From positions 1,550,001 to 1,614,000 of the forward strand of contig OZ242023.1 in the NCBI GenBank assembly GCA_965204915.1: a stretch of 64,000 nt of DNA, written 5' to 3'. Position numbers and translations under genes: made by a program. Below are positions 18,293 to 26,962 of this stretch, one piece after another. The notes beneath the pieces were generated by a model, which worked only from the letters and a program-made list of their open reading frames with translations, did no database searches and was not told where the DNA came from. This stretch comes from HK1 sp965204915. Lineage in GTDB: Bacteria; Pseudomonadota; Gammaproteobacteria; HK1. How positions within the stretch are numbered: the stretch's first letter is position 1; each line of letters begins with the position of its first letter.

Positions 18293-19315
18293 ACGTCGCT
18301 GGAGGGTGTCGCTCGACGCCCCGGTTCCGGTGATGTTCGGAAACGTGTAGAACGCGCCGCCGGGGCGGCGGCAGGTGACGCCGGGCAGGGCGTTCAGTCC
18401 CTCGACGATCACCGCGCGGCGCTCGTCGAAGGCGGCGACCATCCGGCCGACGCTGTCCTGCGGGCCTTCGAGCGCGGCGATGCCCGCGAGCTGGGCGGAG
18501 GCGTTGACGCAGGAGTGGCAGTTCACCGCGAGCCGGGTCGCCCCCTCGACGAGGGGTTCGGGCCATACCGCGTAGCCCAGCCGCCATCCGGTCATCGCGT
18601 AGGTCTTGCTCCAGCCGTCGAGCAGGATCAGGCGGTCCGCGATCTCGGGATAGCCGAGCAGGCTCACGTGCTCGCGGCCGTCGTAGGTCATGCGGGCGTA
18701 GATCTCGTCGCTCAGGACCGCGACGTGCGGATGCTCGACGAGCCCGGCCACGAGCCGGTCCAGCGCCTCGCGCGGGATGGCGCCGCCGGTGGGGTTGGCG
18801 GGGGAGTTGACGATGACGAGGCGGGTGCGCGGGGTGACGAGGGAGAGCACCTGGTCGGGGTCGAACGAGAAGTCCTTCTCCTCCGGTAGCGGGATCGGCA
18901 CCGCGGTCGCCCCGCTGAAGCGGATCGCGGATTCGTAGATCGGAAACCCCGGATTGGGGTAGAGGATCTCCGCCCCCGGCTCGCCGAACATCATCATCGC
19001 GAAGAACATCGTCACCTTGCCGCCGGGGACGACGACGATCCGGTCGGGATGCACCTCGACCCCGCGGCGGCGCAGGAGGTCCGCCGCCACCGCCTCGCGG
19101 ATGCGCGGGATCCCGGGAGACGGGGTGTAGCCGTGGTGGCCGTCGCGCAACGCCTTCATCCCCGCCTCGACGACGTGCGGCGGGGTCTTGAAGTCCGGCT
19201 GGCCGATCCCGAGGTTGATGACGTCGCGTCCTTCCCGCGAGAGCGCCTCGGCCCGGGCCAGGACCTCGAACGCGGTCTCGGTGCCGAGCACCGACATCCT
19301 GTGTGCCTGCTGCAT
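18134..19315 (-). CDS. Class I/II PLP-dependent aminotransferase
   Basis: 393 residues, fold type I. It probably transaminates alanine, aspartate or an aromatic acid; the substrate cannot be read from sequence. The substrate Tyr/Gly-rich N-terminus (NLGIGQPDFKTPPHV), NSPANPTGG, SDEIYARM and the Schiff-base segment DGWSKTYAMTGWRLGY (Lys about 236) are intact. I chose the ATG at 19313-19315 because AGGAGG lies six bases upstream, inside the last unit of a 13-bp repeat array. An ATG at 19295-19297 is the alternative. Confidence 0.85.
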   Translation of the reverse strand: MQQAHRMSVLGTETAFEVLARAEALSREGRDVINLGIGQPDFKTPPHVVEAGMKALRDGHHGYTPSPGIPRIREAVAADLLRRRGVEVHPDRIVVVPGGKVTMFFAMMMFGEPGAEILYPNPGFPIYESAIRFSGATAVPIPLPEEKDFSFDPDQVLSLVTPRTRLVIVNSPANPTGGAIPREALDRLVAGLVEHPHVAVLSDEIYARMTYDGREHVSLLGYPEIADRLILLDGWSKTYAMTGWRLGYAVWPEPLVEGATRLAVNCHSCVNASAQLAGIAALEGPQDSVGRMVAAFDERRAVIVEGLNALPGVTCRRPGGAFYTFPNITGTGASSDTLQRRLLEEAGIAAISGTSFGAFGEGYLRFSYAAGIGNIRRALERMGEMLPAPARKR

Positions 19316-19317
19316 CG

Positions 19318-19380
19318 CCATCCTCCTGGGCCATCCTCCTGGGCCATCCTCCTGGGCCATCCTCCTGGGCCATCCTCCTG
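19318..19380 (-). repeat. 13-bp tandem repeat array carrying repeated Shine-Dalgarno sites
   Basis: Four perfect units ccatcctcctggg and a fifth 11-base unit run in tandem. Read on the minus strand each unit is cccaggaggatgg, which is a perfect AGGAGG abutting an ATG. The array ends three bases before the aminotransferase start codon, so the last unit supplies its ribosome binding site. Because 13 is not divisible by three, upstream ATGs fall in all frames. Confidence 0.9.
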
Positions 19381-19416
19381 CACATCGGCTTCGGGCGCGA
19401 TTCAAAGCGCTTGCGC

Positions 19417-19857
19417 TCACTCGTTCAATCCATCGATCGCTTCCAATCGGTCGATCGCTTCACGGGCGCGTTTCCGAATCCGATCGGCGTCGGCGACGGC
19501 ATTGGCGACGTACTCGTTCACACAGGCGGCGAAACGTTCCATCGAGGCGTTGTAGGCGCCGACCTTCGCCGTGTAGGCCTCGGCCTTCGCGTTGTAGATG
19601 CCGGCCTCCGCGTTGTAGGCGTCGACCTTCGCGTTGTACTCGGCGATCGCCTCCTCCGTCTCGAACGTCTCCGGGCGCTCGGGGACCTCCGGCGGCTCGG
19701 GGACTTCCGAGCGGTCGGGGATCTCCGGCGGCTCTTCGCACCCGGGGCCGGGATAGCCTTCCGGGAGGTTCGAACCGGCCGCCGCGACGGTGCCGCTGGC
19801 CGCGACGAACGCAATGACCGCGAGCATTCGCGGTATTCGCCTCAGGGGTGGATTCAT
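19417..19857 (-). CDS. Secreted coiled-coil protein of unknown function
   Basis: 146 residues. A signal peptide (MLAVIAFVAASGTVAAAG, about 11-28) is followed by a Pro/Glu-rich stretch (EVPEPPEVPERPE) and five heptad repeats of the type YNAKVDA (about residues 72-107), which predict a coiled coil. The one Cys in the tail (AACVNEY) and one before the Pro-rich part could form a disulfide. It overlaps the metA stop by four bases, so it is likely co-transcribed with metA. I do not recognise a family. Confidence 0.6.
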   Translation of the reverse strand: MNPPLRRIPRMLAVIAFVAASGTVAAAGSNLPEGYPGPGCEEPPEIPDRSEVPEPPEVPERPETFETEEAIAEYNAKVDAYNAEAGIYNAKAEAYTAKVGAYNASMERFAACVNEYVANAVADADRIRKRAREAIDRLEAIDGLNE

Positions 19858-20927
19858 GCGCTTTCGAGTCCGAGTGGATCGTCCGGATCGAGACCGGGCA
19901 TGAGTGGCGTTCGCCGGTCGACGCCGGTGAGCTGGTACACGAGCCCGAGCCAGTTGTTGAACATCGCCTTGCCGGTGTCCGTCCAGGTGTTGTCGAGCCG
20001 GGACTCGAGCTCGGCATCCGGAAAGGGCGGGGGTGGCGCATCGTGCGCCAGCGCCTCCAGTACGGCGTCACGATGGGAATCGAGGAGCTCGCGGGCCGGA
20101 GCCGCGAAGTAGTGTTCCGGATACATGGGATGGTCCTTTCGTTCGCCGGCGGTGAAGCGGGCCACCTCGCGCTTGTACTCCTTCGCCAAGCTCACCTTGT
20201 CGTACTCGGGGTGGCCCTGGAAGAACACGAAGCGGAAGCCGTCGGCGCTCACTGCGAGATGGATCCCCGCCTCCTCGCTCTCACTCAGCACCTGCACACC
20301 GGCCGGCTCGACGTCCGCCCGGGTCACCTCGTAGACGTGCGAATGCGGCGCATCGAAGCGGGTGTTCAAGTTGGCGACCAGCGGATGGCCGGCGAGGTTG
20401 CGGTGCTGGTAGACGCCCCAGCGCTTGTCCGGGAGGCAACGCCGGCGGGCGACGCCGTGGAAATGCTTCAGACAGGCGTGCGTCGCCAAGCACGAGCATA
20501 CCACCGAGCAGACGTGCCCGGCCGCCCACTCCATGACCTCGACCAGGGGGCTCCAGAACGGCTCGTCCTCCATCTCCGGCAGCGCGGGATTCGCGCCGGA
20601 GATGATGAGTGCGTCCAGGCCGGCGGCGCGCACGTCGTCGAACGATTCGTAGTAGCGGTCGATGTACCCGCGCGCCTTCGGGCCGCGCGCGCCGGCATCG
20701 ACCGCGAACGGATGCACGTGGATCTGCGCGATCCGGTTGCACGATCCGACGAGGCGCATGAACTGCCGCTCGGTCGCCTCCAGCGCCGCGTCCGGCATCA
20801 TGTTGAGCAGCCCGACGTGCAGCTCCCGGATGTCCTGGCGCCGGGCCCGATCGAGCGACAGCACCTCCTGCCCGTCCGAGCGCAGGCGCTCGAAGCTCGG
20901 CAGATCGGAGTGGGCGACGAGGGGCAT
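19854..20927 (-). CDS. metA: Homoserine O-acyltransferase, MetA family
   Basis: 357 residues. It activates homoserine with an acyl-CoA, most likely succinyl-CoA, in methionine synthesis. The fold is glutamine-amidotransferase-like: the catalytic Cys lies in VVCSCLATHACL (about residue 144) and the His/Glu pair in FQGHPEYD. The start ATG at 20925-20927 (MPLVAHSDLPSFERL) matches homologues; a GTG at 20976-20978 is in frame. Acyl-donor choice in this family cannot be settled by annotation alone. Confidence 0.85.
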   Translation of the reverse strand: MPLVAHSDLPSFERLRSDGQEVLSLDRARRQDIRELHVGLLNMMPDAALEATERQFMRLVGSCNRIAQIHVHPFAVDAGARGPKARGYIDRYYESFDDVRAAGLDALIISGANPALPEMEDEPFWSPLVEVMEWAAGHVCSVVCSCLATHACLKHFHGVARRRCLPDKRWGVYQHRNLAGHPLVANLNTRFDAPHSHVYEVTRADVEPAGVQVLSESEEAGIHLAVSADGFRFVFFQGHPEYDKVSLAKEYKREVARFTAGERKDHPMYPEHYFAAPARELLDSHRDAVLEALAHDAPPPPFPDAELESRLDNTWTDTGKAMFNNWLGLVYQLTGVDRRTPLMPGLDPDDPLGLESA

Positions 20928-20964
20928 CGAGGTGGCTCGGGCAGGCAGGTGGTTCGGTGGCGGC

Positions 20965-21819
20965 TCAGGCGACGGCACTGCCGGCCTCGGTGTCGATGGT
21001 GCGGGCGACGAGGTCGATGAAGTCCCGCTCGTCGCGCACCGCCTCGGCGGCGGCGGCGGTGATGGTGTAGCCGCAGGCGGAGGCGATCCCCTCGTAGAGG
21101 GGCCGGCGACGCTCGACGAGGCGCGGGAAGATCCAGCGCACGAACCGGTCCGGGTCCATGGCCTCCGGCGAGGCGAGCCCTTCGAGCTCCAGGTACCGGG
21201 CCAGCGAGCGGCGAAAGAACGGCTCGTCGTAGTAGAGCGGCTTCGGGTGGCTTTGCTGGCGGCGGATGAGCTCCTGCTCCATGCTCTCGTCGGCGCGGAT
21301 GTACACGATCATGGTCCGTGCGGCGAGCAGCTCGATGGTCCGGGGGTCGTCGAGCTCGCAGACGCTGCCGCCCGCGTCGTTGATGAAGTGCGGGTAGCCG
21401 TAGATGTCGCGGGCCTTCTCGACGAACGCCACCACGTCGCGCATCGCGTTGATCTCCGCCTCGTGGTGGAGGCGCTGGCGGGCCAGGAACTCTTCGCAGG
21501 CGAGTCCGCCCTTCGATGGATCGCCGACCTTGCCGAGGAAGGTCGAGAGCGGCTCCAGGTTGTGGACGGTGATGTTGCTGCCGATGTAGATGGAGTCGCT
21601 GCACAGGAGCCCGCGCAGGAACGGCACCTGCATCGCCGCGCGCTTCACGTTGTCGACGATCGGCTCCGCGAGGTACTTGGTGCCGATACGGTAATCGCCC
21701 GAGTAATGGAACCACCCGGTCTTCGGGAGCTTGTTCGCCAGCGTCGTCTTGCCGACCCCGGACATGCCGAGCAAGGTGATCGCCTTGTGTTCCCACCGCA
21801 GGAACTCGTCCCGTGCCAT
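20965..21819 (-). CDS. P-loop ATPase next to metA
   Basis: 284 residues. Walker A GMSGVGKTTL is near residues 18-27 and a DxD-like ERRRPLYEGIA region is C-terminal. The body is rich in charged helices. I do not recognise a biochemical role. The close spacing to metA on the same strand (37 bp) suggests a linked function, possibly kinase- or chaperone-like. I used the ATG at 21817-21819 (AAGGAA upstream) rather than the GTG at 21850-21852. Confidence 0.65.
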   Translation of the reverse strand: MARDEFLRWEHKAITLLGMSGVGKTTLANKLPKTGWFHYSGDYRIGTKYLAEPIVDNVKRAAMQVPFLRGLLCSDSIYIGSNITVHNLEPLSTFLGKVGDPSKGGLACEEFLARQRLHHEAEINAMRDVVAFVEKARDIYGYPHFINDAGGSVCELDDPRTIELLAARTMIVYIRADESMEQELIRRQQSHPKPLYYDEPFFRRSLARYLELEGLASPEAMDPDRFVRWIFPRLVERRRPLYEGIASACGYTITAAAAEAVRDERDFIDLVARTIDTEAGSAVA

Positions 21820-22049
21820 CTTCACGGCGTTCCTTCCCCCAGGAAGTCGCACGCTCGAGCAACGGGCCGCGAGGATAACGCATCGTACTCGCTCAGCGTC
21901 ACGATTCGAACGTCATTCCGGTGGTCGATTGCCCTGGATCATCGTCGGCGCCCCTCGCTCGCCTCGTCCTGGCCGTAGTCCTGGGCCGAGGTCCCCATTA
22001 TCCCGGATTCCGTACCGCGGCGCTTTCCCGGGGCCGGCTTGCGCCGGGA

Positions 22050-23093
22050 TCAGAAGGCGTCCCTGTTCACCGCGGCCTGCCTCGCCACGTCGCCGGACAC
22101 CACCCCTGCGCGGACCAGCGCCGAGAGGTCCTGGTCGAGGGTGCGCATGCCGAATTGCCGCCCGGTCTGGATCGTCGAGTACATCTGGGCAATCCGGTTC
22201 TCACGGATGAGGTTCCTGATCGCGGGGGTCCCGATCATGATCTCGTGGGCGGCGACGCGCCCCCCGCCGCTCTTCTTGAGCAGGGTCTGGGAGATGACCG
22301 CCTTGAGCGACTCCGAGAGCATCGCCCGGACCATGTCCTTCTCCGCCGCCGGGAACACGTCGACGACGCGGTCGATGGTCTTCGCGGCCGAGCTCGTGTG
22401 CAGGGTTCCGAACACCAGATGGCCCGTCTCGGCCGCGGTCAGGGCAAGCCGGATGGTCTCCGGATCGCGCATCTCGCCGACGAGGACGACGTCCGGATCC
22501 TCGCGCAGGGCCGAGCGCAACGCCTCGGCGAAGCCGAGGGTGTGCCGGTGGACCTCGCGCTGGCTGACGAGGCACTGCTTGCTCCGGTGCACGAACTCGA
22601 TCGGATCCTCGATGGTGAGGATGTGCCCGCGCTCGGATTCGTTCTTGTGGTCGATCATCGCGGCCAGGGTGGTCGACTTGCCGGACCCCGTCGGCCCGGT
22701 GACCAGCACCACGCCGCGCGGCGTGCCGGCGACGTCCCTGAAGATCTCCGGGGCGCGCAGCCCCTCCAGGGACGGCACCCTCGACGGGATGGTCCGGAAC
22801 GCCGCACCGGCGCCGCGGTGGTGGTTGAATGCGTTGGCGCGAAAGCGGGCGAGATCGGCGATCTCGAACGAGAAGTCCGTCTCGAGGCGATCCTCGTACT
22901 CCTTGCGTTGCGCATCGTTCATGACGCCCGAGACGAGACCGCGCACCGCCTCGTGGCCGAGCGCCGGCACTTCGATACGGCGCAGGTCGCCGTCGACCCG
23001 AATCATGGGTGGAAGCCCGGCCGAGAGATGCAGGTCGGACGCCCCGTTGTTCACTCCGAACGCGAGCAGATCGCGGATGTCCACTCCTTCCAT
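22050..23093 (-). CDS. pilT: Type IV pilus retraction ATPase PilT
   Basis: 347 residues, normal PilT length. A hexameric ATPase that depolymerises the pilus for twitching or DNA uptake. N-terminal LLAFGVNNGASDLHLSAG, Walker A GPTGSGKSTT, Asp box LVGEMRD, His box GTLHTSSA and the C-terminal AIRNLIRE (AIRNLIRE is PilT-specific) are all present. I used the ATG at 23091-23093 (GGAGG ten bases upstream); an ATG nine bases earlier is possible. It is divergent from yggS. Confidence 0.93.
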   Translation of the reverse strand: MEGVDIRDLLAFGVNNGASDLHLSAGLPPMIRVDGDLRRIEVPALGHEAVRGLVSGVMNDAQRKEYEDRLETDFSFEIADLARFRANAFNHHRGAGAAFRTIPSRVPSLEGLRAPEIFRDVAGTPRGVVLVTGPTGSGKSTTLAAMIDHKNESERGHILTIEDPIEFVHRSKQCLVSQREVHRHTLGFAEALRSALREDPDVVLVGEMRDPETIRLALTAAETGHLVFGTLHTSSAAKTIDRVVDVFPAAEKDMVRAMLSESLKAVISQTLLKKSGGGRVAAHEIMIGTPAIRNLIRENRIAQMYSTIQTGRQFGMRTLDQDLSALVRAGVVSGDVARQAAVNRDAF

Positions 23094-23223
23094 GCCGTCC
23101 ATTCCTCCGTCGTGTACCGCCTCCCTGGAAGATCGCCGATTCGCGCAACGCATGGGAATCCGCCACAAGCCCGGCGCATGTAGGACAATGCCTCGTTCGG
23201 AGGGTGCCGGTGAGGACACCACG

Positions 23224-23904
23224 ATGCACGATATCGAGACCGCACTCGACACCGTTCGGACCCGGATCCGGGAGGCGGAGCGGCGTTACCGCCGGGAGCC
23301 GGGCTCGGTGGCGTTGCTCGCCGTGAGCAAGACCAGGCCCCCGGAGGCGGTGCGGGCCGCGGTCGCGGCCGGCCAGCGCGCATTCGGCGAAAACCACCTT
23401 CAGGACGCGATGGCCAAGGTCGAAGCGCTCGGCGGGCAGAGCGTCTCGTGGCACTTCATCGGCGCCGTCCAATCGAACAAGACCCGGCCGATCGCCGGGC
23501 ATTTCGACTGGGTGCACAGCATCGATCGGGAGAAGATCGCGGTCCGGCTCTCCGCCCGGCGCCCGGCGGAGCGAGGGCCGCTCGACGTCTGCATCGAGGT
23601 CGACGTGAGCGGCGAGGACACCAAGTCGGGCATCTCCCCCGAAGGGGTCGAGCCGCTCGCCCGAATCGTTCGCGAGCTGCCCGGGCTGCGTCTGCGCGGC
23701 CTCATGGCCATCCCCCGCCCCGAGCCGGACTTCGAGTCCCAGCGCATCCCGTTCCGGCTTCTTCGCGAGATCCTCGACGATCTCAATGCGAAAGGTCTCG
23801 GACTCGACACCCTCTCGATGGGCATGACCGGCGATCTGGAGGCGGCGATAGCGGAAGGAGCCACCATCGTCCGGATCGGAACCGCCGTCTTCGGGCCGCG
23901 ATGA
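23224..23904 (+). CDS. yggS: PLP homeostasis protein, YggS/PROSC family
   Basis: 226 residues. It binds pyridoxal phosphate and buffers B6 and amino/keto-acid pools. The PLP lysine lies in LLAVSKTRP (about residue 36), and FGENHLQDA, HFIGAVQSNK and LSMGMTGDLEAAI are family hallmarks. The ATG at 23224 is the only start near the conserved N-terminus. In many gammaproteobacteria proC and yggT follow; here the sequence after the stop passes within 60 bases into an accessory island. Confidence 0.95.
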   Translation: MHDIETALDTVRTRIREAERRYRREPGSVALLAVSKTRPPEAVRAAVAAGQRAFGENHLQDAMAKVEALGGQSVSWHFIGAVQSNKTRPIAGHFDWVHSIDREKIAVRLSARRPAERGPLDVCIEVDVSGEDTKSGISPEGVEPLARIVRELPGLRLRGLMAIPRPEPDFESQRIPFRLLREILDDLNAKGLGLDTLSMGMTGDLEAAIAEGATIVRIGTAVFGPR

Positions 23905-23963
23905 GCGCGATGGAAGGTGGTGGAAGAGGCCACCCGCCGATTCTTCCGATTGACATCTGTCGA

Positions 23964-24006
23964 GTTAACCATAGATTTTCGTCCCAATAACGCATAAGTC
24001 GCTTGG
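23964..24006 (+). repeat. Left island-edge repeat
   Basis: Matches 33946-33993 in the same orientation: ttaaccatag, then a variable segment, then caataa, gcata and gtcgcttg. A third, shorter relative (caaccatagcttgcttgg) is at 24087-24104. The repeated half-site aaccatag(a/c/g)tt suggests protein-binding sites such as transposase repeats. Confidence 0.6.
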
Positions 24007-24177
24007 TCGTCCTCCACACATCAATGACTTGCGTACACCCGTCTCCTGCCTCGTTCTCACATACCTCGCTTTCCGCTACCCTTGTTCAACCATAGCTTGC
24101 TTGGCGCGGCCAGCGCCCCCTCGTCGCGTCGAGGCTGTCCTCCTGCCGCTTGCTCTGTTTTCCTCTCCTGCGCCTCC

Positions 24178-24714
24178 GTGCCTCGCGTCATCCACCCCTC
24201 CGATCGCTTGGCCCGTGCCCTCCGGGCGGCCGAGCAGGGGCTGTCGGTGGCGGAGCGTGCCGGCTTCAGCACCTTGGCGGACGGCGTCCGTGCCTCCGTG
24301 CTTGCTTCGGAGCGCCTCGTTCAGGTGCTCGAGCTCCTGGCCCACGGCGGCTTCTCCCCCCGTGGAGCCTCGTCTCCCGTGCCCACTGATCGGGTCGTCG
24401 GCGCCACAGCCGCTCTGCGCGCTGCGGTCGGGGTGCTTGCACAGACCACGCCTGGGATGTTTTCATCGCACTATGCTGCGTACCGCCGCAGCCTCGGCGA
24501 GCTCCTCGCGGTCGCCCGCGAGGTGGCAGGGGAGGGCGTGACGGCGCAGCGCCGGCCGGAGCCGAACGAATGGGACCTCTTCCGTCCGCCGATCTGCCCC
24601 CGGCGTATCTGGGCGTCGCTCCGCTCGGGCTCGGCACCGGCGATGTCGAGAGCTTCACCGGTTGCGTCGTGCGCCTCGGCAACGCGTTCGCCGTCCCGGC
24701 CTCGGTGCTCCTGA
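24178..24714 (+). CDS. Uncharacterised helical protein upstream of tniQ remnant
   Basis: 178 residues from a GTG start, rich in Ala, Arg and Leu and predicted mostly helical (RLARALRAAEQGLSVAERAG). The second half (from about residue 93) lies in the duplicated 1,025-bp segment and overlaps the tniQ-like frame. I recognise no family. The gene may be a decayed companion of tniQ or not coding at all. Confidence 0.25.
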   Translation: MPRVIHPSDRLARALRAAEQGLSVAERAGFSTLADGVRASVLASERLVQVLELLAHGGFSPRGASSPVPTDRVVGATAALRAAVGVLAQTTPGMFSSHYAAYRRSLGELLAVAREVAGEGVTAQRRPEPNEWDLFRPPICPRRIWASLRSGSAPAMSRASPVASCASATRSPSRPRCS

Positions 24715-25478
24715 CCCACTCCCTCAACGCGGTCCTCCCGCCCGCGCGGAGCGACCTCCACTACCGGCGCAACGGGGCGTTGAACGGGCCCGGGCCCGCT
24801 GTGCTGCATGCGGCTGACGGCATCGCACCGCTGACCGGTGAGCGCGATGCGTAGCGCCTGTCGTTCCACGGGCTTGTCGACCTGCTCCACCTCGTTGACC
24901 GCGACCTCGTGTCACCGACCCGCCGCTGGTGTCCCCTGTGCTGGGCTGATGACCCGGAGCCTTACGACCGCACGGCTTGGTGGCTCGCGGTGGTGGACGC
25001 CTGCCCGGTACACGGCTGCCTGCTGGAGTCGCGCTACGGGACATGCGGACGCCTCCAGCCATCGCTCACACGTGGTGTACGCTTGCTCGTACTGCGGCCA
25101 CGAGCTCTCCGATTCTTCCTCCGCCACGGTGCTCCCGTCCGGCCCTGCCGCACAGCGTCTCCTCTGGTATGCCCATCAGGGGGCCGACCTCATTCACGGC
25201 GCCGAGGTCGTCGCCCTGATGCAGTCCGATGAGGCGGCGTCCCTGAGTGCTGCCTACGCGCGGCTTGCGGCGAAGGCTCGCGATGTAAGGCTCCGGGAGG
25301 TAGCGTCGGAGTTCGAGAAGATCGCACACGCCGCACGGCGCGCGCTGGCTGGGTCGAGGCGCTCTTCAGCGCCCTGTGGCGGCTCGGCGAAGAGGTGCTG
25401 GCGCTGTTCTCGCCGGCTGTGCAGGACGCGGTGAGGAGTTCCCGTTCGGGTTCTGGTTGACGGTGACATACACGAGCT
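24454..25478 (+). repeat. 1,025-bp direct duplication, copy A
   Basis: Identical to 28672-29696 as far as I compared, including identical translations in every frame, at a constant offset of 4,218 bases. It starts gggatgttttcatcg and ends tacacgagct. The flanks on both sides differ completely. Confidence 0.9.
24570..25434 (+). pseudogene. tniQ/tnsD-like pseudogene, copy A
   Basis: The frame opens with PPAYLGVAPLGLGTGDVES, the start of TniQ-type domains. After an in-frame TAG at 24852-24854 the same frame continues with the zinc-finger segment RRWCPLCWADD, then DACPVHGCLLES and TCGRLQPSL. A further frameshift near 25065 is needed to reach the second finger (YACSYCGHELS) and the helical tail. 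TniQ/TnsD proteins choose target sites for Tn7- and Tn5053-like transposons. With one stop and one frameshift this copy should be inactive. Confidence 0.65.
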
Positions 25479-25643
25479 TACGTCCTTCTTCCTTCGGAGC
25501 GGGCCTCGCCCTGTAATCGCGCCCTCGGGGCTGACTGGTCGGGTGGCATGCTTACTGTCTCCCCGTGACGGCCGAGCGACGGTCTGGCCAAGGGCACGTG
25601 GGGAACCATCTTTCGGTTAGGCCACCTGAGGGACGGGATAATC

Positions 25644-26504
25644 GTGAAAATCCACTTCTACAAGACCGATGTCGCCGACAGCGTCGACGGGATAGGCGAT
25701 GTGCTCGGGCGTCTACAAGTCATGCCTCTCGACGACAGAGAGCGCATCGTCAACGGCAAGACGATGTTTCTGGAGCGATCTCGCGTGAGGCAAGGACTGC
25801 ATGAGATGGAGTTCACTCAGCGACGCACGCACAACGGGCCTGGGTACTCCAGGCAAGGTCACGAAACCCAAGACTTCGACTTGGAGGAGAATGCAGGGTT
25901 TGGCGAGCAGACGGCTGCTGTCTGGTCGCCGCAAAATTACCTCGCTGCCCAGTACAATCACTACGGCGTTAGGCCATCTGCCATCGCTGTCTACTTGGAG
26001 CAGTTCTTTCGTCCCGATCCCGACTCTGACAGGCCGAGCCCCCTGTTTTCGCTCACCCCGGAGATCGACCCCGGGGTCTACGCCAAGTTCATCAACAGCC
26101 GAAAAAGGATGAAGCTGATTTGCGCGATTGATGCTGCAGCCATCCCCGAGGAGCTCGGGAGAAACAACGTGGCGCTTTCGACCGCAATGCAGCTACGCCA
26201 CCAGACTGATGCCGGCAAGATTGAATTTACGTTGTCCTATGGCGAGGACAGGCGTGGAGGGAGTCTGAGAGGCATTCGCCGAATAGTCGAGCCCCTGTTG
26301 GGAACGGACACGGTGTCCAGCCTCCGGGTCTCGGTCAAGGAGGATTTGGACGCTACCACTGAGGTTCTTGACTTGATGAACCACCGCCAGACTGTTGTGG
26401 TTCCAGACGACCAGTTGGAGTTGACAGATGGGAAAAGACTGTCCTACCAAAGTCGTATACGCAGCATCCGGCGCGAGTTTCGCAGATGGCTACAGCAACG
26501 ATAA
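25644..26504 (+). CDS. Soluble protein of a two-gene cassette (DUF6731-like)
   Basis: 286 residues, no signal or TM segment. The N-terminal beta-rich region (MKIHFYKTDVADSVDG), the GFGEQTAAVWSPQ block and the following NHYGVRPSAIAVYLEQFF resemble a family I remember as DUF6731; this is unverified. The C-terminus is basic and helical (YQSRIRSIRREFRRWLQ). The GTG at 25644 with GAGGG upstream is used. It overlaps the next gene by 19 bases, so the two are co-translated. Composition is lower in GC than the chromosomal genes. The pairing of a soluble sensor-like protein with a small multi-TM protein resembles phage-defence modules whose effector damages the membrane. This function is inferred. Confidence 0.6.
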   Translation: MKIHFYKTDVADSVDGIGDVLGRLQVMPLDDRERIVNGKTMFLERSRVRQGLHEMEFTQRRTHNGPGYSRQGHETQDFDLEENAGFGEQTAAVWSPQNYLAAQYNHYGVRPSAIAVYLEQFFRPDPDSDRPSPLFSLTPEIDPGVYAKFINSRKRMKLICAIDAAAIPEELGRNNVALSTAMQLRHQTDAGKIEFTLSYGEDRRGGSLRGIRRIVEPLLGTDTVSSLRVSVKEDLDATTEVLDLMNHRQTVVVPDDQLELTDGKRLSYQSRIRSIRREFRRWLQQR

Positions 26505-26962
26505 TCGAGGCTGTTTTCAGGCAGATGCGCATGACGTTGACCATGGAGCGATACTATCCGCTCGCGTGGGCGGTGGCGATAGCCGTACTGTGCTGGTGGC
26601 TTGATCTGAAGCTGCCCGCTGATCCGGGACGGTTGCTGAGTGCCACAGTGACATTCGGCGCAATCGCATCCGGGTTCGTCGGTACGTCCCTGTCCATTCT
26701 GACCGGCTTGGGTACCCCCGTTATGCGGAAAATCCGCCAATCGAGGTATGTGGACATTCTGCGCGCTTATATGGGCTGGGCTCTGGCCTCCGGGCTCGTT
26801 CTGTCCTGCACAAGCATTATTGGTCTGTTTTTGTCCGAGACATCTTTGACGCTTACGATTGTCTGGAGTGCGACGTTGATCTTCTGTATTACCTGTTTGT
26901 ATCGCTTAGCGAAAGTGATGCTATTTGTCTTCAGTGACCCGGAGAATCTTCCGGACGGCTAG
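26486..26962 (+). CDS. Four-TM membrane protein, partner of the preceding gene
   Basis: 158 residues with four predicted TM helices at about 23-41, 50-75, 90-116 and 119-147, a short basic loop (VMRKIRQSRYVDIL) between TM2 and TM3, and an acidic tail. No known enzymatic motif is seen. Start ATG lies inside the end of the upstream gene, a strong sign of coupled translation. It could be a pore-forming or membrane-anchoring effector. An inverted-repeat element begins at its stop codon. Confidence 0.6.
   Translation: MATATIIEAVFRQMRMTLTMERYYPLAWAVAIAVLCWWLDLKLPADPGRLLSATVTFGAIASGFVGTSLSILTGLGTPVMRKIRQSRYVDILRAYMGWALASGLVLSCTSIIGLFLSETSLTLTIVWSATLIFCITCLYRLAKVMLFVFSDPENLPDG

Noticed and set aside
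24852..24854. In-frame TAG in tniQ read as recoding (pyrrolysine or suppression)
   Set aside because: A further frameshift downstream is also needed to restore the zinc finger, so decay is the simpler reading.
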